In this document: positions 17,328 to 26,602 of the stretch, one piece after another
Position numbering within the stretch: the stretch's first letter is position 1
How the letters are laid out: every line of letters starts with the position of its first letter
Assembly: GCF_034355335.1 (NCBI RefSeq)
Contig: NZ_CP136422.1
Coordinates: forward strand, 511,001 to 575,000
Direction of reading: 5' to 3'
DNA: 64,000 nt
Source: Blautia coccoides
Lineage (GTDB): Bacteria; Bacillota; Clostridia; Lachnospirales; Lachnospiraceae
Made by a program: the position numbers and the translations under genes
The notes under the pieces: generated by a model
What the model was told of the DNA's origin: nothing
What the model saw: only the letters and a program-made list of their open reading frames with translations
The model's database searches: none

Positions 17328-18608
17328 ATGACGCCGTACAGAGAACTGAGTAGAGAGCAGTTGCAGGCAATGAAAGCCGATTTGGAGAAACAATTTGAGG
17401 AAGTAAAAGCAAAAGGACTGAATCTGGATATGTCCAGAGGAAAACCGTCCAAGAAGCAGCTTGAACTGGCAATGGATATGCTGGAAGAGCTAAAGAGCAC
17501 CGACAAACTGAAATGTGAAACAGGTATTGACTGCCGTAACTACGGCCTGCTGGATGGTATTCCGGAGGCAAGAAGGCTTCTGGGAGCTATGACTGAGGTC
17601 TCAGCAGAGCAGATCGTGATCTTCGGCAATTCCAGTCTGAATGTTATGTTTGACACAGTTTCACGTTCCATGACACACGGTGTATGCGGCAGCACTCCGT
17701 GGTGCAAATTAGATAAAGTAAAATTCCTGTGTCCGTCACCGGGATATGACCGTCATTTTAAGATTACAGAATACTTCGGTATTGAGATGATCACGGTTCC
17801 CATGACGCCCACCGGCCCGGACATGGATATGATCGAAGAGCTGGTAAGCTCTGACCCGGCCATCAAGGGTGTATGGTGTGTGCCGAAATACTCCAATCCC
17901 CAGGGTATCACCTACTCTGAAGAGACTGTAAAGCGCTTTGCCAGACTGAAACCGGCAGCGGAAGATTTCCGTATTTTCTGGGATAACGCATACTGCATCC
18001 ATCATTTATATGAGGAGCAGGATTTCCTGTTAGAGATTCTGGAGGAGTGTGAAAAAGCAGGCAATCCGGATCTGGCATACAAGTTTATTTCCACTTCTAA
18101 AGTCAGCTTCCCTGGCTCCGGAATCGCAGCGGTTGCGTCCTCTCCGAGAAATCTGGCTGACTTCAGAAAGCACATGGCTATCCAGACTATCGGTCATGAT
18201 AAGATCAACCAGTTGAGACACGTGCGTTTCTTCAAGGATATTGAAGGTATGCATGAGCACATGAGAAAACACGCGGAAATCCTTCGTCCGAAATTTGAGG
18301 CAGTGGAAAACACCCTGGAGAAAGAGATCGGCGGAGCAGGTATCGGAACATGGACCACACCAAAGGGCGGATATTTCATCTCCTTTGACTCCATGGAAGG
18401 CTGTGCAAAAGATATTGTAGCTAAGGCAGCAGAGGCAGGGGTGAAGATGACAGAGGCGGGAGCTACCTTCCCGTATGGCGTTGATCCTCATGACAGCAAC
18501 ATTCGTATTGCGCCCAGCTTCCCCACACCGGAAGAACTGCAGCTGGCAACGGAAATTTTTGTGCTCAGTGTTAAGTTGGTCAGTGTTGATAAGTTACTGG
18601 CGGAGTAA
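17328..18608 (+). CDS. Class I PLP-dependent aminotransferase
   Basis: 426 residues from the ATG at 17328 with AGGAGGAG just upstream; the extra 8 codons to 17304 lack a ribosome site. It belongs to the MocR-like aminotransferase group (often annotated as type Ic aspartate aminotransferase), fold type I. Visible sites are GNSSLNVMFDTV (phosphate-binding region), CPSPGYDRHF, PKYSNPQG, FWDNAYCIHH and the Schiff-base lysine K258 in STSKVSFPGSG. The arginine that binds the substrate carboxylate is probably in SNIRIAPSFP. It likely moves amino groups between aspartate or other amino acids and 2-oxoglutarate. It is monocistronic with its own promoter and terminator. Confidence 0.88.
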   Translation: MTPYRELSREQLQAMKADLEKQFEEVKAKGLNLDMSRGKPSKKQLELAMDMLEELKSTDKLKCETGIDCRNYGLLDGIPEARRLLGAMTEVSAEQIVIFGNSSLNVMFDTVSRSMTHGVCGSTPWCKLDKVKFLCPSPGYDRHFKITEYFGIEMITVPMTPTGPDMDMIEELVSSDPAIKGVWCVPKYSNPQGITYSEETVKRFARLKPAAEDFRIFWDNAYCIHHLYEEQDFLLEILEECEKAGNPDLAYKFISTSKVSFPGSGIAAVASSPRNLADFRKHMAIQTIGHDKINQLRHVRFFKDIEGMHEHMRKHAEILRPKFEAVENTLEKEIGGAGIGTWTTPKGGYFISFDSMEGCAKDIVAKAAEAGVKMTEAGATFPYGVDPHDSNIRIAPSFPTPEELQLATEIFVLSVKLVSVDKLLAE

Positions 18609-18623
18609 GCATAAGAGCGATTA

Positions 18624-18692
18624 TTAGGAGCTTCTATGAGCGTTAAGCAGAAGGATGTATGTTAGGAGCTTCTATGAGTGTTAAGCAGAAGG
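18624..18692. repeat. Tandem direct repeat, 31 bp x 2
   Basis: TTAGGAGCTTCTATGAG(C/T)GTTAAGCAGAAGG occurs at 18624-18654 and 18662-18692 with one mismatch and a 38-bp period. A third, decayed copy may start at about 18699. It follows the aminotransferase stop. Function unknown; a recent local duplication is the simplest reading. Confidence 0.75.
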
Positions 18693-18762
18693 GCAAATAT
18701 TAAGAGGCTTTAGAAGTGTAAGTATGATTGTATTTATAAGATAAAGTATAACGTGTAAGAAA

Positions 18763-18800
18763 AAGGCAGAACTTTTGCAGAAAAGCAGAAGTTCTGCCTT
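18763..18800 (+). terminator. Terminator of the aminotransferase gene
   Basis: AAGGCAGAACTT (18763-18774) pairs with AAGTTCTGCCTT (18789-18800), and TGC/GCA extends the stem. The downstream flank is TTGTTATAT. The rest of the gap to 18979 is AT-rich, with a TATAAT at 18958-18963 that probably serves the next gene. Confidence 0.75.
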
Positions 18801-18979
18801 GTTATATGACGCCGTATTTCTAATTGATTACAGAATCACCGGTAAATTATCGGATAATTTACAGAAATGTGATATTTTAATGAATTTTGCATAAAACACT
18901 TTACTTCGACAATCAAAATGAAATAGAATAGAAAACGAAGGATCAAAGTAATGATGTTATAATATAAGGGGTAGAGGTT

Positions 18980-20383
18980 ATGAAAAAAAAGAAAGGGAAA
19001 AAAGGTAAGTACACGAAGGCAAAGAAATTTGTATTGGGCATTCTGATTGGATATGTGGCTCTTATGGTACTTGGATACATAGCCGGTGTCGTATACTTTA
19101 CCAAACATTTCTATCTGGGTTCCCAGATAAACGGAATGAACGCATCCGGCAAGAGTGTGGAGGATGTGGAAGACAGCATTGTGGATGAGATTGCGTCCTA
19201 TACATTGAAGCTGAAGGAGCGGGACGGAAAAACAGAATCCATTGTAGCGTCACAGATCAATATGCAGTATGTGGATGACGGTAAGATCCAGGAACTGAAG
19301 GACAAGCAGAATCCGTTCCTATGGTTTTTGTCATTTGCACATCAGAATGACTATGATATGTCAGCCACCACAACCTATGACAAAGACATGCTGTATGCGG
19401 CGGTGGATGCTCTGGATGCCTTTCAGGAGGCGAATATCACCCAGCCTGCAGACGCCTATCTGGGCGACACGGATACAGGATACGAGATTGTCCCTGAGGT
19501 CATGGGAAATGCCCTGGATAAGGACAAGGTAAAAGAGCAGATTCTGAAAGCCATTGACGGAGGTAAGACGGAGCTGGATCTGGAAGCTGAGGATTGTTAT
19601 CTCAAGCCAACAGTATACAGCACGGACGAGAACCTGATCAAACAGCGGGATCAGAGCAATGCCTATCTGGGTGTCACTGTGACCTTTGATTTCTCTGACA
19701 GGCAGGAAGTAGTGAATAAGGATGTGATCAAGAACTGGCTTACCACGGATGAGAACGGGGATGTGGTTCTGGATGAAGAAAAGGCAAAAGAATTTGTTGT
19801 GGAAATGGCAAAGAAATACGATACGTTTGGCTATCCCCGCCAGTTTGTTACTTCTTCAGGAGAGACCATTACAGTAAGCGGCGGTGATTACGGCTGGCTG
19901 ATCGCTAGAAATGACACCACGGCAAAGCTGGTTGAAGCCATAAAGAGCGGCCAGTCACAGACCATGGAGCCTGAGTACACCTACAGAGGATATGTAAGGG
20001 ATACCAATGATATTGGAAATACATACGTGGAGATTAGCCTGCAGGCACAGCATATGTGGTTCTATAAGGACGGACAGCTTTTAGTGAGTACAGATGTCGT
20101 TACAGGAAACCATAACCAGGGATGGGATACTCATACGGGAATCTACGGCATTATGTATAAAGAGAGAAATGCCACACTGGTTGGCGAGAATTATTCCTCA
20201 CCGGTTCAGTATTGGATGCCCTTCTATGCCAACACAGGAATCCATGACGCGGACTGGAGGGACAGTTTCGGTGGTTCAGAATATATCAACAACGGCTCCC
20301 ACGGCTGCGTGAATACGCCTCCGTCTAATGCGGAGAAGATATATAACAATATAGAAAAGGGTGTGCCGGTGGTGGTATACTAA
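18980..20383 (+). CDS. L,D-transpeptidase with peptidoglycan-binding domain
   Basis: 467 residues. The N-terminus is strongly basic (MKKKKGKKGKYTKAKK) followed by one transmembrane helix (about 18-42), so the rest is outside the membrane. Residues about 50-250 form PG_binding_4-type domains. The C-terminal YkuD domain (about 340-467) has the catalytic motif SHGCVN with H441 and C443, followed by TPPSNAEKIY. The enzyme cross-links peptidoglycan stems 3-3 or attaches proteins to them. It has its own weak sigma-A box (TATAAT at 18958) and GGGTAGAGG before the ATG. It is convergent with the GH16 gene. Confidence 0.9.
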   Translation: MKKKKGKKGKYTKAKKFVLGILIGYVALMVLGYIAGVVYFTKHFYLGSQINGMNASGKSVEDVEDSIVDEIASYTLKLKERDGKTESIVASQINMQYVDDGKIQELKDKQNPFLWFLSFAHQNDYDMSATTTYDKDMLYAAVDALDAFQEANITQPADAYLGDTDTGYEIVPEVMGNALDKDKVKEQILKAIDGGKTELDLEAEDCYLKPTVYSTDENLIKQRDQSNAYLGVTVTFDFSDRQEVVNKDVIKNWLTTDENGDVVLDEEKAKEFVVEMAKKYDTFGYPRQFVTSSGETITVSGGDYGWLIARNDTTAKLVEAIKSGQSQTMEPEYTYRGYVRDTNDIGNTYVEISLQAQHMWFYKDGQLLVSTDVVTGNHNQGWDTHTGIYGIMYKERNATLVGENYSSPVQYWMPFYANTGIHDADWRDSFGGSEYINNGSHGCVNTPPSNAEKIYNNIEKGVPVVVY

Positions 20384-20517
20384 AGCATTTAAATACACTG
20401 AAATGTAAAGGCAGACAGGTGAAGTTCACCTGCCTGCCTATTCTAATGTCTCCCGGAAGAAGGGAACTTTGTGGATTCCGTTTCCCCGGGAAAGTGAGTG
20501 GTGCTGCCAAAGTTTGT

Positions 20518-23500
20518 TTATCGGGTTCTTGTCCAGGCACCGTTTGAGTTGACATAATAATTGCCAATCCATGTGTTTTCAGCCATAGCGCCTGAAGATG
20601 TCAGATAGTACCAACTGCCGTCTGTTTTAACCCATCCGGTAGCCATGCGTCCAGAAGATGACAGGTAATACCAGTTACCGCCTGTTTTAACCCATCCGGT
20701 AGCCATACTGCCTGAGGATGAGAGGTAGTACCAACTGCCGCCAAGGTTCAGCCATCCGGTAGCCATGCGTCCTGAAGATGCAAGATAGTACCAATCATTT
20801 CCGAGACGGATCCATCCGGTAGCCATACTGCCTGAGGATGAGAAATAGTACCAGCTGCTGTCTATCTTAGCCCATCCTGTGACCATAGCACCTGAAGATG
20901 TGAGATAATACCAGTCATTTCCAGGCTTGATCCATCCGGTTGCCATAGCACCTGAGGAAGTAAGATAATACCAGGTCCGGCCTGATTTGATCCACCCTGT
21001 AGCCATAGCACCTGAAGGTGTGAGATAATACCATGTTCCTTTTACGCTGACCCATCCGGTCGCCATAGCACCGTTATCCCGGAGGTAATACCAGCTGCTG
21101 CCGACTTGTACCCATCCGGTCGCCATGGCTCCTGAGCTCGTGAGATAGTACCAGGTGTTTCCTTCACGGAACCAGCCGGTACGCATGTATCCGTCTGCGT
21201 CAAAGGCATACCATTTGCCGTCAATGGATTCCCATTTGTCTGCGGGCCATTTGCCGCTGTCGTATTCATACCACCAGCCTTTGGAGTTATGTTTCCAGGT
21301 GCCTTTTGCCGTCTTTTTCAGATTGGAGACAGCTTTCTGAATGCCGTCGGCAGCTCTGTCAATCTCTTTCTGTGTGGCATTCTTGTCGTTTAATACTTTT
21401 CTGCCTGTGTCCACTGCTTTGGAAAGATTCTTCCAGGAAGATGCAGTGTAGTCATTCTGTTTTAATTTTGCAGCTTTATCCAGCGCGGCTTTTAAGGCCG
21501 CTGTGTTTGTTTTAGTTACTTTTTTGAGATCATCTATGGCCTTCTGAATGGAAGAGGCGGCGTCGGCAATGTCTTTTTTCGAAGCTTTCTTATCATTCAG
21601 AACCTGGCTGCCTTTTTCTGTGGCTTTTGCAAGTGTCTTCCAGGATGCCGGGGTATAATCATTTTCATTTAATTTTCCTGCTTTGTCCAGCAGTGCTTTC
21701 AGAGCAGTTTTATCCGCCTCAGGTATAGCTTCCAGGCTGTCAATGGCATTTTGAATGGCAGCGGCGGCATCTGCGATTTCTTCCGGGAAAGCGGAAGTAT
21801 CATCCATGAGGGATTTGCCGGCAGACAGGGCTTCAGATAAGAGGTTCCAGCTTTCAGGAGTATAATCATCAGGGTTTAATGCCTCAGCCGCTGTGATGAC
21901 TGCGTCAAGAGCGGATTTGTCTGCTGCCTCCTGTTGTTCCTGAAGGAAGGTTACCTTTGCAAGCTGGATATCTGTATTCTGAACGTCTTTAATGTCTCCT
22001 GAATTCAGGGAGTAGCTGACCCCTTTATAATTGGGGAAGGAGACTTTTACATAATTTGTACCTTCCGGTAGTCCGTAAGCGTCAAAGGTGATGCGGGCAT
22101 AACTGGGATAGGCTTCCGGGAAGTTATCCACGATTTTCATGTTCTCATATTTGGTCCAGTCTTTTCCGTTTGGAGATGAATATACCTGGAAGTCAAGACT
22201 GGCATTGTCTTTCAGTGTTGTTCTTATGGACTTCCCTTTATAAGACCCAGCCCCTCCATCCCATACAGCGGCATCGCTAAGTGTCTGATAATAGGCTGTC
22301 AAATGAACATCATTTACACCCGGTATCTTGTAAACAAGGGACTGGTCCTCGGCATTTTCCTTTACCGCGATCCTGCTGTTTTCGTATCTTGGCTGACCGC
22401 CGTAATAGAAGTTGTCTTTATCCTCATAAGGTTCACTTCCGTCTGTGAGTGCCATAAGACCGTCTGTTGCGGAGGCGGCGCTTATCAGATAATCTGTGTT
22501 GGTTCCCCCTGAAATGTCGTTCAAGTCGTCAAAACGGGTAACTGCCTGCCCCTCTGTCTGGTAAACACGTACCCAGTCAACCAGGAAATCACTGTCCTGT
22601 TTTGTATCCTGTCTGCTGTAATCCACATCACCGACCCAGCCGTCGCCTACCTGTGTTTCCAGGATAGGGAACATAGGGCGGGTGTGCATGCCGTCTCTTC
22701 CGTCGTCTTTGGCAGTGGATGTTTTATGAACCTGATTGCCGTCAATGTAGAAGGTGATAGCCTGAGGATCCCATTCCACTTCAAATACATGGAAGTCCTG
22801 GCACCATGCCTCGTAATTGTTGGTGGCAATACCGTGTGAGCCTTTATTATAACTAAGAATACCGAAATGATTGGTTGTCCAGGCTGACCATGCATCCTGA
22901 CCAAGGTATTCCAGAACGTCGATCTCATCATGTCCGGTCTCATCTTGGCACAGCATCCAGATGGCAGGCCAGATGCCCTTGGAATCGTTGGGTTTTGCCC
23001 GGACTGCCATGCGTCCGAACTGGAAGGAAAATTTATTCTTGGATTCCAGGCGGCCGGATGACCATGTGACTTTGTCAGCCAGTACCTGCGAACCGTATTG
23101 ATCCCAGCCTACAGCGTCAATGAGGGCATCTTTGGACTCATAATTTTTGGAGTTTATGGCCAGATAGCTGTTGTCTCCGTCTTTTACAATGCTTACAGCA
23201 TCTCTGTTGTAGATGGCTGCATGATTTGCCATGCCGTCAACAATATTCCACTTAGTTTCATCTACGCTGTCACCGTCAAATTCATCTGCCCATACAAGGG
23301 TGTCATATTTGGAATCCGGCGCGGTGTAGTCCGGTTTCGATTCATCGTAGGATTTGCCGGTGGCCCAGATTTCCACTTCGGAATATTTTGTGGGGCTGTT
23401 GTTGTCTTTGTTTACAGTAAAACGTACATATCTGCCCGTGACAGGCGTGTCCAGGGTTACTGTCTGCATGTCAGGACCCTGTGTCCAGTTGTTTTGCTGG

Positions 23501-25017
23501 AAAACCGTCTGTCCGGCGCTTGTAGGGGAGGAAGATACGGAGATCTTTACGGACCGGTAAGTGCCCTCCTCAAGCTTGAAGCAGATTTCTTTCATCTGAT
23601 ATGTGTTTTTGTATTCAAACTGAAGCCAGCGCTCTCCGGTGCTGTTATGTACTGCGTAGTTGTCGTCCACATTGCCGTCAGTGATGGCCTCAATGTTAGT
23701 CGGTGTCAGACCGCGGACATATGGGAGCTTGCCAAGGGCAATGTTTTGGGCTTCTTCCTCAGGCGGCGGCGCGGGAACCTCTGATTTGGGAATGCTGGCA
23801 ATTACCTCGATCTCGTTAAAGAGGATACCATTGCTGTAACCTTTCCAGGAACTGTTGGTGTTCTGGATATAATGGCCTCTCTCCCAAATCCTGATGTACT
23901 GTGCAGAAACTGCTTCGGGCAGGGTGATGACCTGGGGCTGTCCTTTGTTGGAGGTGGTTTCTTCATAGTCAGCCATATCGTATACCACAGTGCTCTCTGC
24001 AAAATCTTCAGTGGAAGACAGTTCCACTTTTACATCCTTGAAGGTGGAGACCGCGTTGGCGTAGGTATTCCGGTACAGACTGATCTCTTTCACATCCCGG
24101 GCCTTGCCAAAGTCATACTGGAGATAGACGTGGTCCCATCCGGAATAGCCGTTGTCATCGCCGCCAATCTCATCGCCTGCAATGATCTTGGTATTATTGG
24201 AATCGTCCTCGCTTCCTGATTTCATACCGTCTGTAGCGGCTTCCGGATTCATGATCTGTACCTGCGGTACAGTGGAACCTCCTGTTACGATCTGGTGCGG
24301 GGTGTTGGAGGTTGGGAGCAGGCCGGGCATAATGTTGGCATCTACCATTTCCTCCCCTTCACCGGGGTCTGTTTCTTCCTGGTTTACAGAGGCGATGACC
24401 TCAATTTCTGTGAAAAGGACACCGTTGCTGTAACCTTTCCAGGAACTGTTTGTATTTTCTATATAATGGCCTTTTCCCCAGACGCGCAGATAGCGGGCGT
24501 CTATTGCAGAATCTGGTTCCAGGTACTGGGAATCCCCTTTCGTATCTACGGTTTCTACAATATCTTCTCCGTCAGGCTCGCCGTAGAGAATGACGCTGTC
24601 GGAGAAATCTTCTGTGGAGGCAAGCTCCACCTTTACATCTTTGAAGGTGGAAACCGCGTTGTCGTAAGTGTTGCGGCAAAGATCCACAGCTTTTACGCTG
24701 TAGACATCTCCGAAATCGTACTGGAGGTATACCTGATTCCATTGGGAATAGCCGTTGTCATCGCCGCCGATTTCTTCGCCTGCGTCGATTCGGGTGTTGT
24801 TCATTTCCACATTGCTGTCATATTTGCTGCCGTCTGTGGCTGCTTCCGGATTGGCAATGCCTCCGTCAGCGTTGGTAGTGGGGATCAGGCCCTGCAGGAT
24901 ATTTTTATCCACGGTTATGGTATCTGCCTTGACTGCAGCGGGAGATAAGTTTCCGGCAGTCAATGCCAATGCCATGCAGAGTGACAGGGCTTTGGAGACT
25001 TTCTTGTTTCTTTTCAT
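20518..25017 (-). CDS. Secreted modular GH16 glucanase with choline-binding repeats
   Basis: 1499 residues. The order is: signal peptide (about 1-31); two nearly identical F5/8-type C / CBM32 modules (about 40-200 and 230-400, both with IGGDDNGYS and NAVSTFKDVKVEL); a third F5/8-type C module (about 425-550); the GH16 catalytic domain (about 570-835) with nucleophile E698 and acid/base E703 in HDEIDVLEYLG; a further beta-rich module (about 840-1040); three FIVAR repeats (about 1040-1250); and about a dozen 20-residue choline-binding repeats (WYYLTSSGAMATGW). The GH16 part suggests endo-beta-1,3(4)-glucanase (laminarin or lichenan) activity. The repeats would hold it on the cell surface. A strong AAAGGAG precedes the start. 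The divergent AraC gene probably controls it. Confidence 0.9.
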   Translation of the reverse strand: MKRNKKVSKALSLCMALALTAGNLSPAAVKADTITVDKNILQGLIPTTNADGGIANPEAATDGSKYDSNVEMNNTRIDAGEEIGGDDNGYSQWNQVYLQYDFGDVYSVKAVDLCRNTYDNAVSTFKDVKVELASTEDFSDSVILYGEPDGEDIVETVDTKGDSQYLEPDSAIDARYLRVWGKGHYIENTNSSWKGYSNGVLFTEIEVIASVNQEETDPGEGEEMVDANIMPGLLPTSNTPHQIVTGGSTVPQVQIMNPEAATDGMKSGSEDDSNNTKIIAGDEIGGDDNGYSGWDHVYLQYDFGKARDVKEISLYRNTYANAVSTFKDVKVELSSTEDFAESTVVYDMADYEETTSNKGQPQVITLPEAVSAQYIRIWERGHYIQNTNSSWKGYSNGILFNEIEVIASIPKSEVPAPPPEEEAQNIALGKLPYVRGLTPTNIEAITDGNVDDNYAVHNSTGERWLQFEYKNTYQMKEICFKLEEGTYRSVKISVSSSPTSAGQTVFQQNNWTQGPDMQTVTLDTPVTGRYVRFTVNKDNNSPTKYSEVEIWATGKSYDESKPDYTAPDSKYDTLVWADEFDGDSVDETKWNIVDGMANHAAIYNRDAVSIVKDGDNSYLAINSKNYESKDALIDAVGWDQYGSQVLADKVTWSSGRLESKNKFSFQFGRMAVRAKPNDSKGIWPAIWMLCQDETGHDEIDVLEYLGQDAWSAWTTNHFGILSYNKGSHGIATNNYEAWCQDFHVFEVEWDPQAITFYIDGNQVHKTSTAKDDGRDGMHTRPMFPILETQVGDGWVGDVDYSRQDTKQDSDFLVDWVRVYQTEGQAVTRFDDLNDISGGTNTDYLISAASATDGLMALTDGSEPYEDKDNFYYGGQPRYENSRIAVKENAEDQSLVYKIPGVNDVHLTAYYQTLSDAAVWDGGAGSYKGKSIRTTLKDNASLDFQVYSSPNGKDWTKYENMKIVDNFPEAYPSYARITFDAYGLPEGTNYVKVSFPNYKGVSYSLNSGDIKDVQNTDIQLAKVTFLQEQQEAADKSALDAVITAAEALNPDDYTPESWNLLSEALSAGKSLMDDTSAFPEEIADAAAAIQNAIDSLEAIPEADKTALKALLDKAGKLNENDYTPASWKTLAKATEKGSQVLNDKKASKKDIADAASSIQKAIDDLKKVTKTNTAALKAALDKAAKLKQNDYTASSWKNLSKAVDTGRKVLNDKNATQKEIDRAADGIQKAVSNLKKTAKGTWKHNSKGWWYEYDSGKWPADKWESIDGKWYAFDADGYMRTGWFREGNTWYYLTSSGAMATGWVQVGSSWYYLRDNGAMATGWVSVKGTWYYLTPSGAMATGWIKSGRTWYYLTSSGAMATGWIKPGNDWYYLTSSGAMVTGWAKIDSSWYYFSSSGSMATGWIRLGNDWYYLASSGRMATGWLNLGGSWYYLSSSGSMATGWVKTGGNWYYLSSSGRMATGWVKTDGSWYYLTSSGAMAENTWIGNYYVNSNGAWTRTR

Positions 25018-25053
25018 ACATATGCTCCTTTCTTGTGGTGCTTTACATTTTCC

Positions 25054-25082
25054 TTTTCACCGGACATGCATAATGCTATAAT
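25054..25082 (+). promoter_or_regulatory. Probable promoter of the AraC gene
   Basis: A perfect TATAAT lies at 25077-25082 in the 115-bp gap between the divergent GH16 and AraC genes. The matching -35 (TTTTCA, about 25054-25059) is poor, in keeping with a regulated promoter. Confidence 0.4.
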
Positions 25083-25132
25083 GTGTATAGCTTGATTTTA
25101 TGTATGCAGAGGTGCAAAGGAGGAAATTCAGA

Positions 25133-26041
25133 ATGGACAGCGGACATAAGGATACCGAGGTAAAATATACAGAGTCCCCCAAATATCAATGTCTGGAATT
25201 TCTTAGAAAAAATTCCGTAGAGCTGTATCTGGCTTACTGCGGCAGAGAAATCTGTGAAGCCGGACATACATACGGACCGGCCACACGTCAGGAATATCTT
25301 CTGCACTATGTGGTAAGCGGGAAGGGCACATTTACAGCAAATGGAAAAACCAGAGAGCTTGGCCCTCATGACGCGTTTCTTATCATGCCGGACGAGACTA
25401 CGATATACAGGGCGGATGCCGCAGAACCATGGTCTTATGTCTGGGCTGCCTTTGACGGTATCCGGGCATATGAATGTCTGGAACATGCCGGATTTTCCGC
25501 GGACCGCAGGGTGGGGCATTTTGATGAGGAACAGGCTTTGACCGCCTGTGTGGATGCCATGCTGGCCGCACATCAGCTCACCTATGCCAATGACCTGGTA
25601 CGTCAGAGCCAGCTTGCCCTTTTTCTGGCTGATATGATCCGGGAGTATCAGACTTCACATGCTGCCGGACAGCCTTTTGGTGAATACCATCAGCAGGAAT
25701 ACGTGGATTACGCTGTTGCCTACATTGAACAGAATTATCATAAAGATATCAAGGTCAATGATATGTGCAGTTACATCGGCATTACCCGCAGTTATCTGAC
25801 AAAGATATTCAAACAGGTTCTTCACGTTTCACCATATGAATATCTGCTGGGTGTCAGGATGAACAAAGCGTCTCTTCTTCTTCAGACCACTGCGCTTCCG
25901 GTTAAACAGATCGCGGAAATGGTGGGATATAAGGATGCACTGGTATTTTCCAAAGCCTTTAAGCAAAAAATAGGCAGCAGCCCCAAAGCATTCCGGGATT
26001 CCTCAGGCACCCTTGTCCTGTCTGATACAAAAAACGCGTGA
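25133..26041 (+). CDS. AraC-family transcriptional regulator
   Basis: 302 residues from the ATG at 25133, which has AAAGGAGG 10 bp upstream; the open frame to 25100 would cover that site. The N-terminal cupin-type sensor (about 25-170: LHYVVSGKGTF, GPHDAFLIMPDE) resembles sugar-binding AraC_binding domains. The C-terminal pair of helix-turn-helix motifs (about 195-290) ends in the family signature AEMVGYKDALVFSKAFKQKIG. It is divergent from the GH16 gene and is the obvious candidate for its activator. No AraC box could be identified with confidence in the short shared promoter region. Confidence 0.88.
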   Translation: MDSGHKDTEVKYTESPKYQCLEFLRKNSVELYLAYCGREICEAGHTYGPATRQEYLLHYVVSGKGTFTANGKTRELGPHDAFLIMPDETTIYRADAAEPWSYVWAAFDGIRAYECLEHAGFSADRRVGHFDEEQALTACVDAMLAAHQLTYANDLVRQSQLALFLADMIREYQTSHAAGQPFGEYHQQEYVDYAVAYIEQNYHKDIKVNDMCSYIGITRSYLTKIFKQVLHVSPYEYLLGVRMNKASLLLQTTALPVKQIAEMVGYKDALVFSKAFKQKIGSSPKAFRDSSGTLVLSDTKNA

Positions 26042-26066
26042 CAGACATAGTGTCCGGTTTGTGTAT

Positions 26067-26128
26067 TTGAGTATCCATTTTGAGTATCCATTCTGAATAT
26101 TGACCGGCCAGCGGCTGGCTTGTCGGTC
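26067..26128. other. Gene-free stretch with 13-bp tandem repeat and hairpin
   Basis: Between the AraC gene and ddl there are 561 bp (26042-26602) without a credible gene. TTGAGTATCCATT is repeated at 26067-26079 and 26080-26092. A GC-rich hairpin follows: GACCG GCCAGC / GCTGGC CGGTC, 26102-26128, with no U tract. The remainder is AT-rich; a TATAAA at 26361-26366 may be the -10 of the ddl-murF unit, but no good -35 is present. Confidence 0.4.
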
Positions 26129-26602
26129 TGTGGATCATTGCAACTGTTCAGTACCCTTACAGATGTGAGCAGAAGTCCAGGCAGAACCGCCTTTGGTGAT
26201 GGGATTTTGCCCGGCTGCTGAATCTTTTCTTACAGTCAGTGCAGTAAATGCACGGACCTACTGAATAGTTACGACTTATTTTACTGTAAAAAATGTACAG
26301 AACAAATGATATATTATGCTGTTTTTATGTCAAATTGTATTTTGTATTGAGAAAATATGTTATAAAGATAGTTAATATGGATAAAAGTGGTGAGGGAAGG
26401 AAGACGATGAGAGGCGTTTTGATGGAAGATGGCAGCGGCTGTGGACAGTGATGTGTGAAGTGCAGTGAGAAAAGAACATACCTGCCGTGTTATTTTTATT
26501 GCAGATCATGTCCTTGGACGGCATCATCATTGACAAAAAAGTTTAAATTGATTAGTATAAAAAGAGCAAAGAAACCGAATGGCTGCATAAGGGAGAAAGA
26601 GT

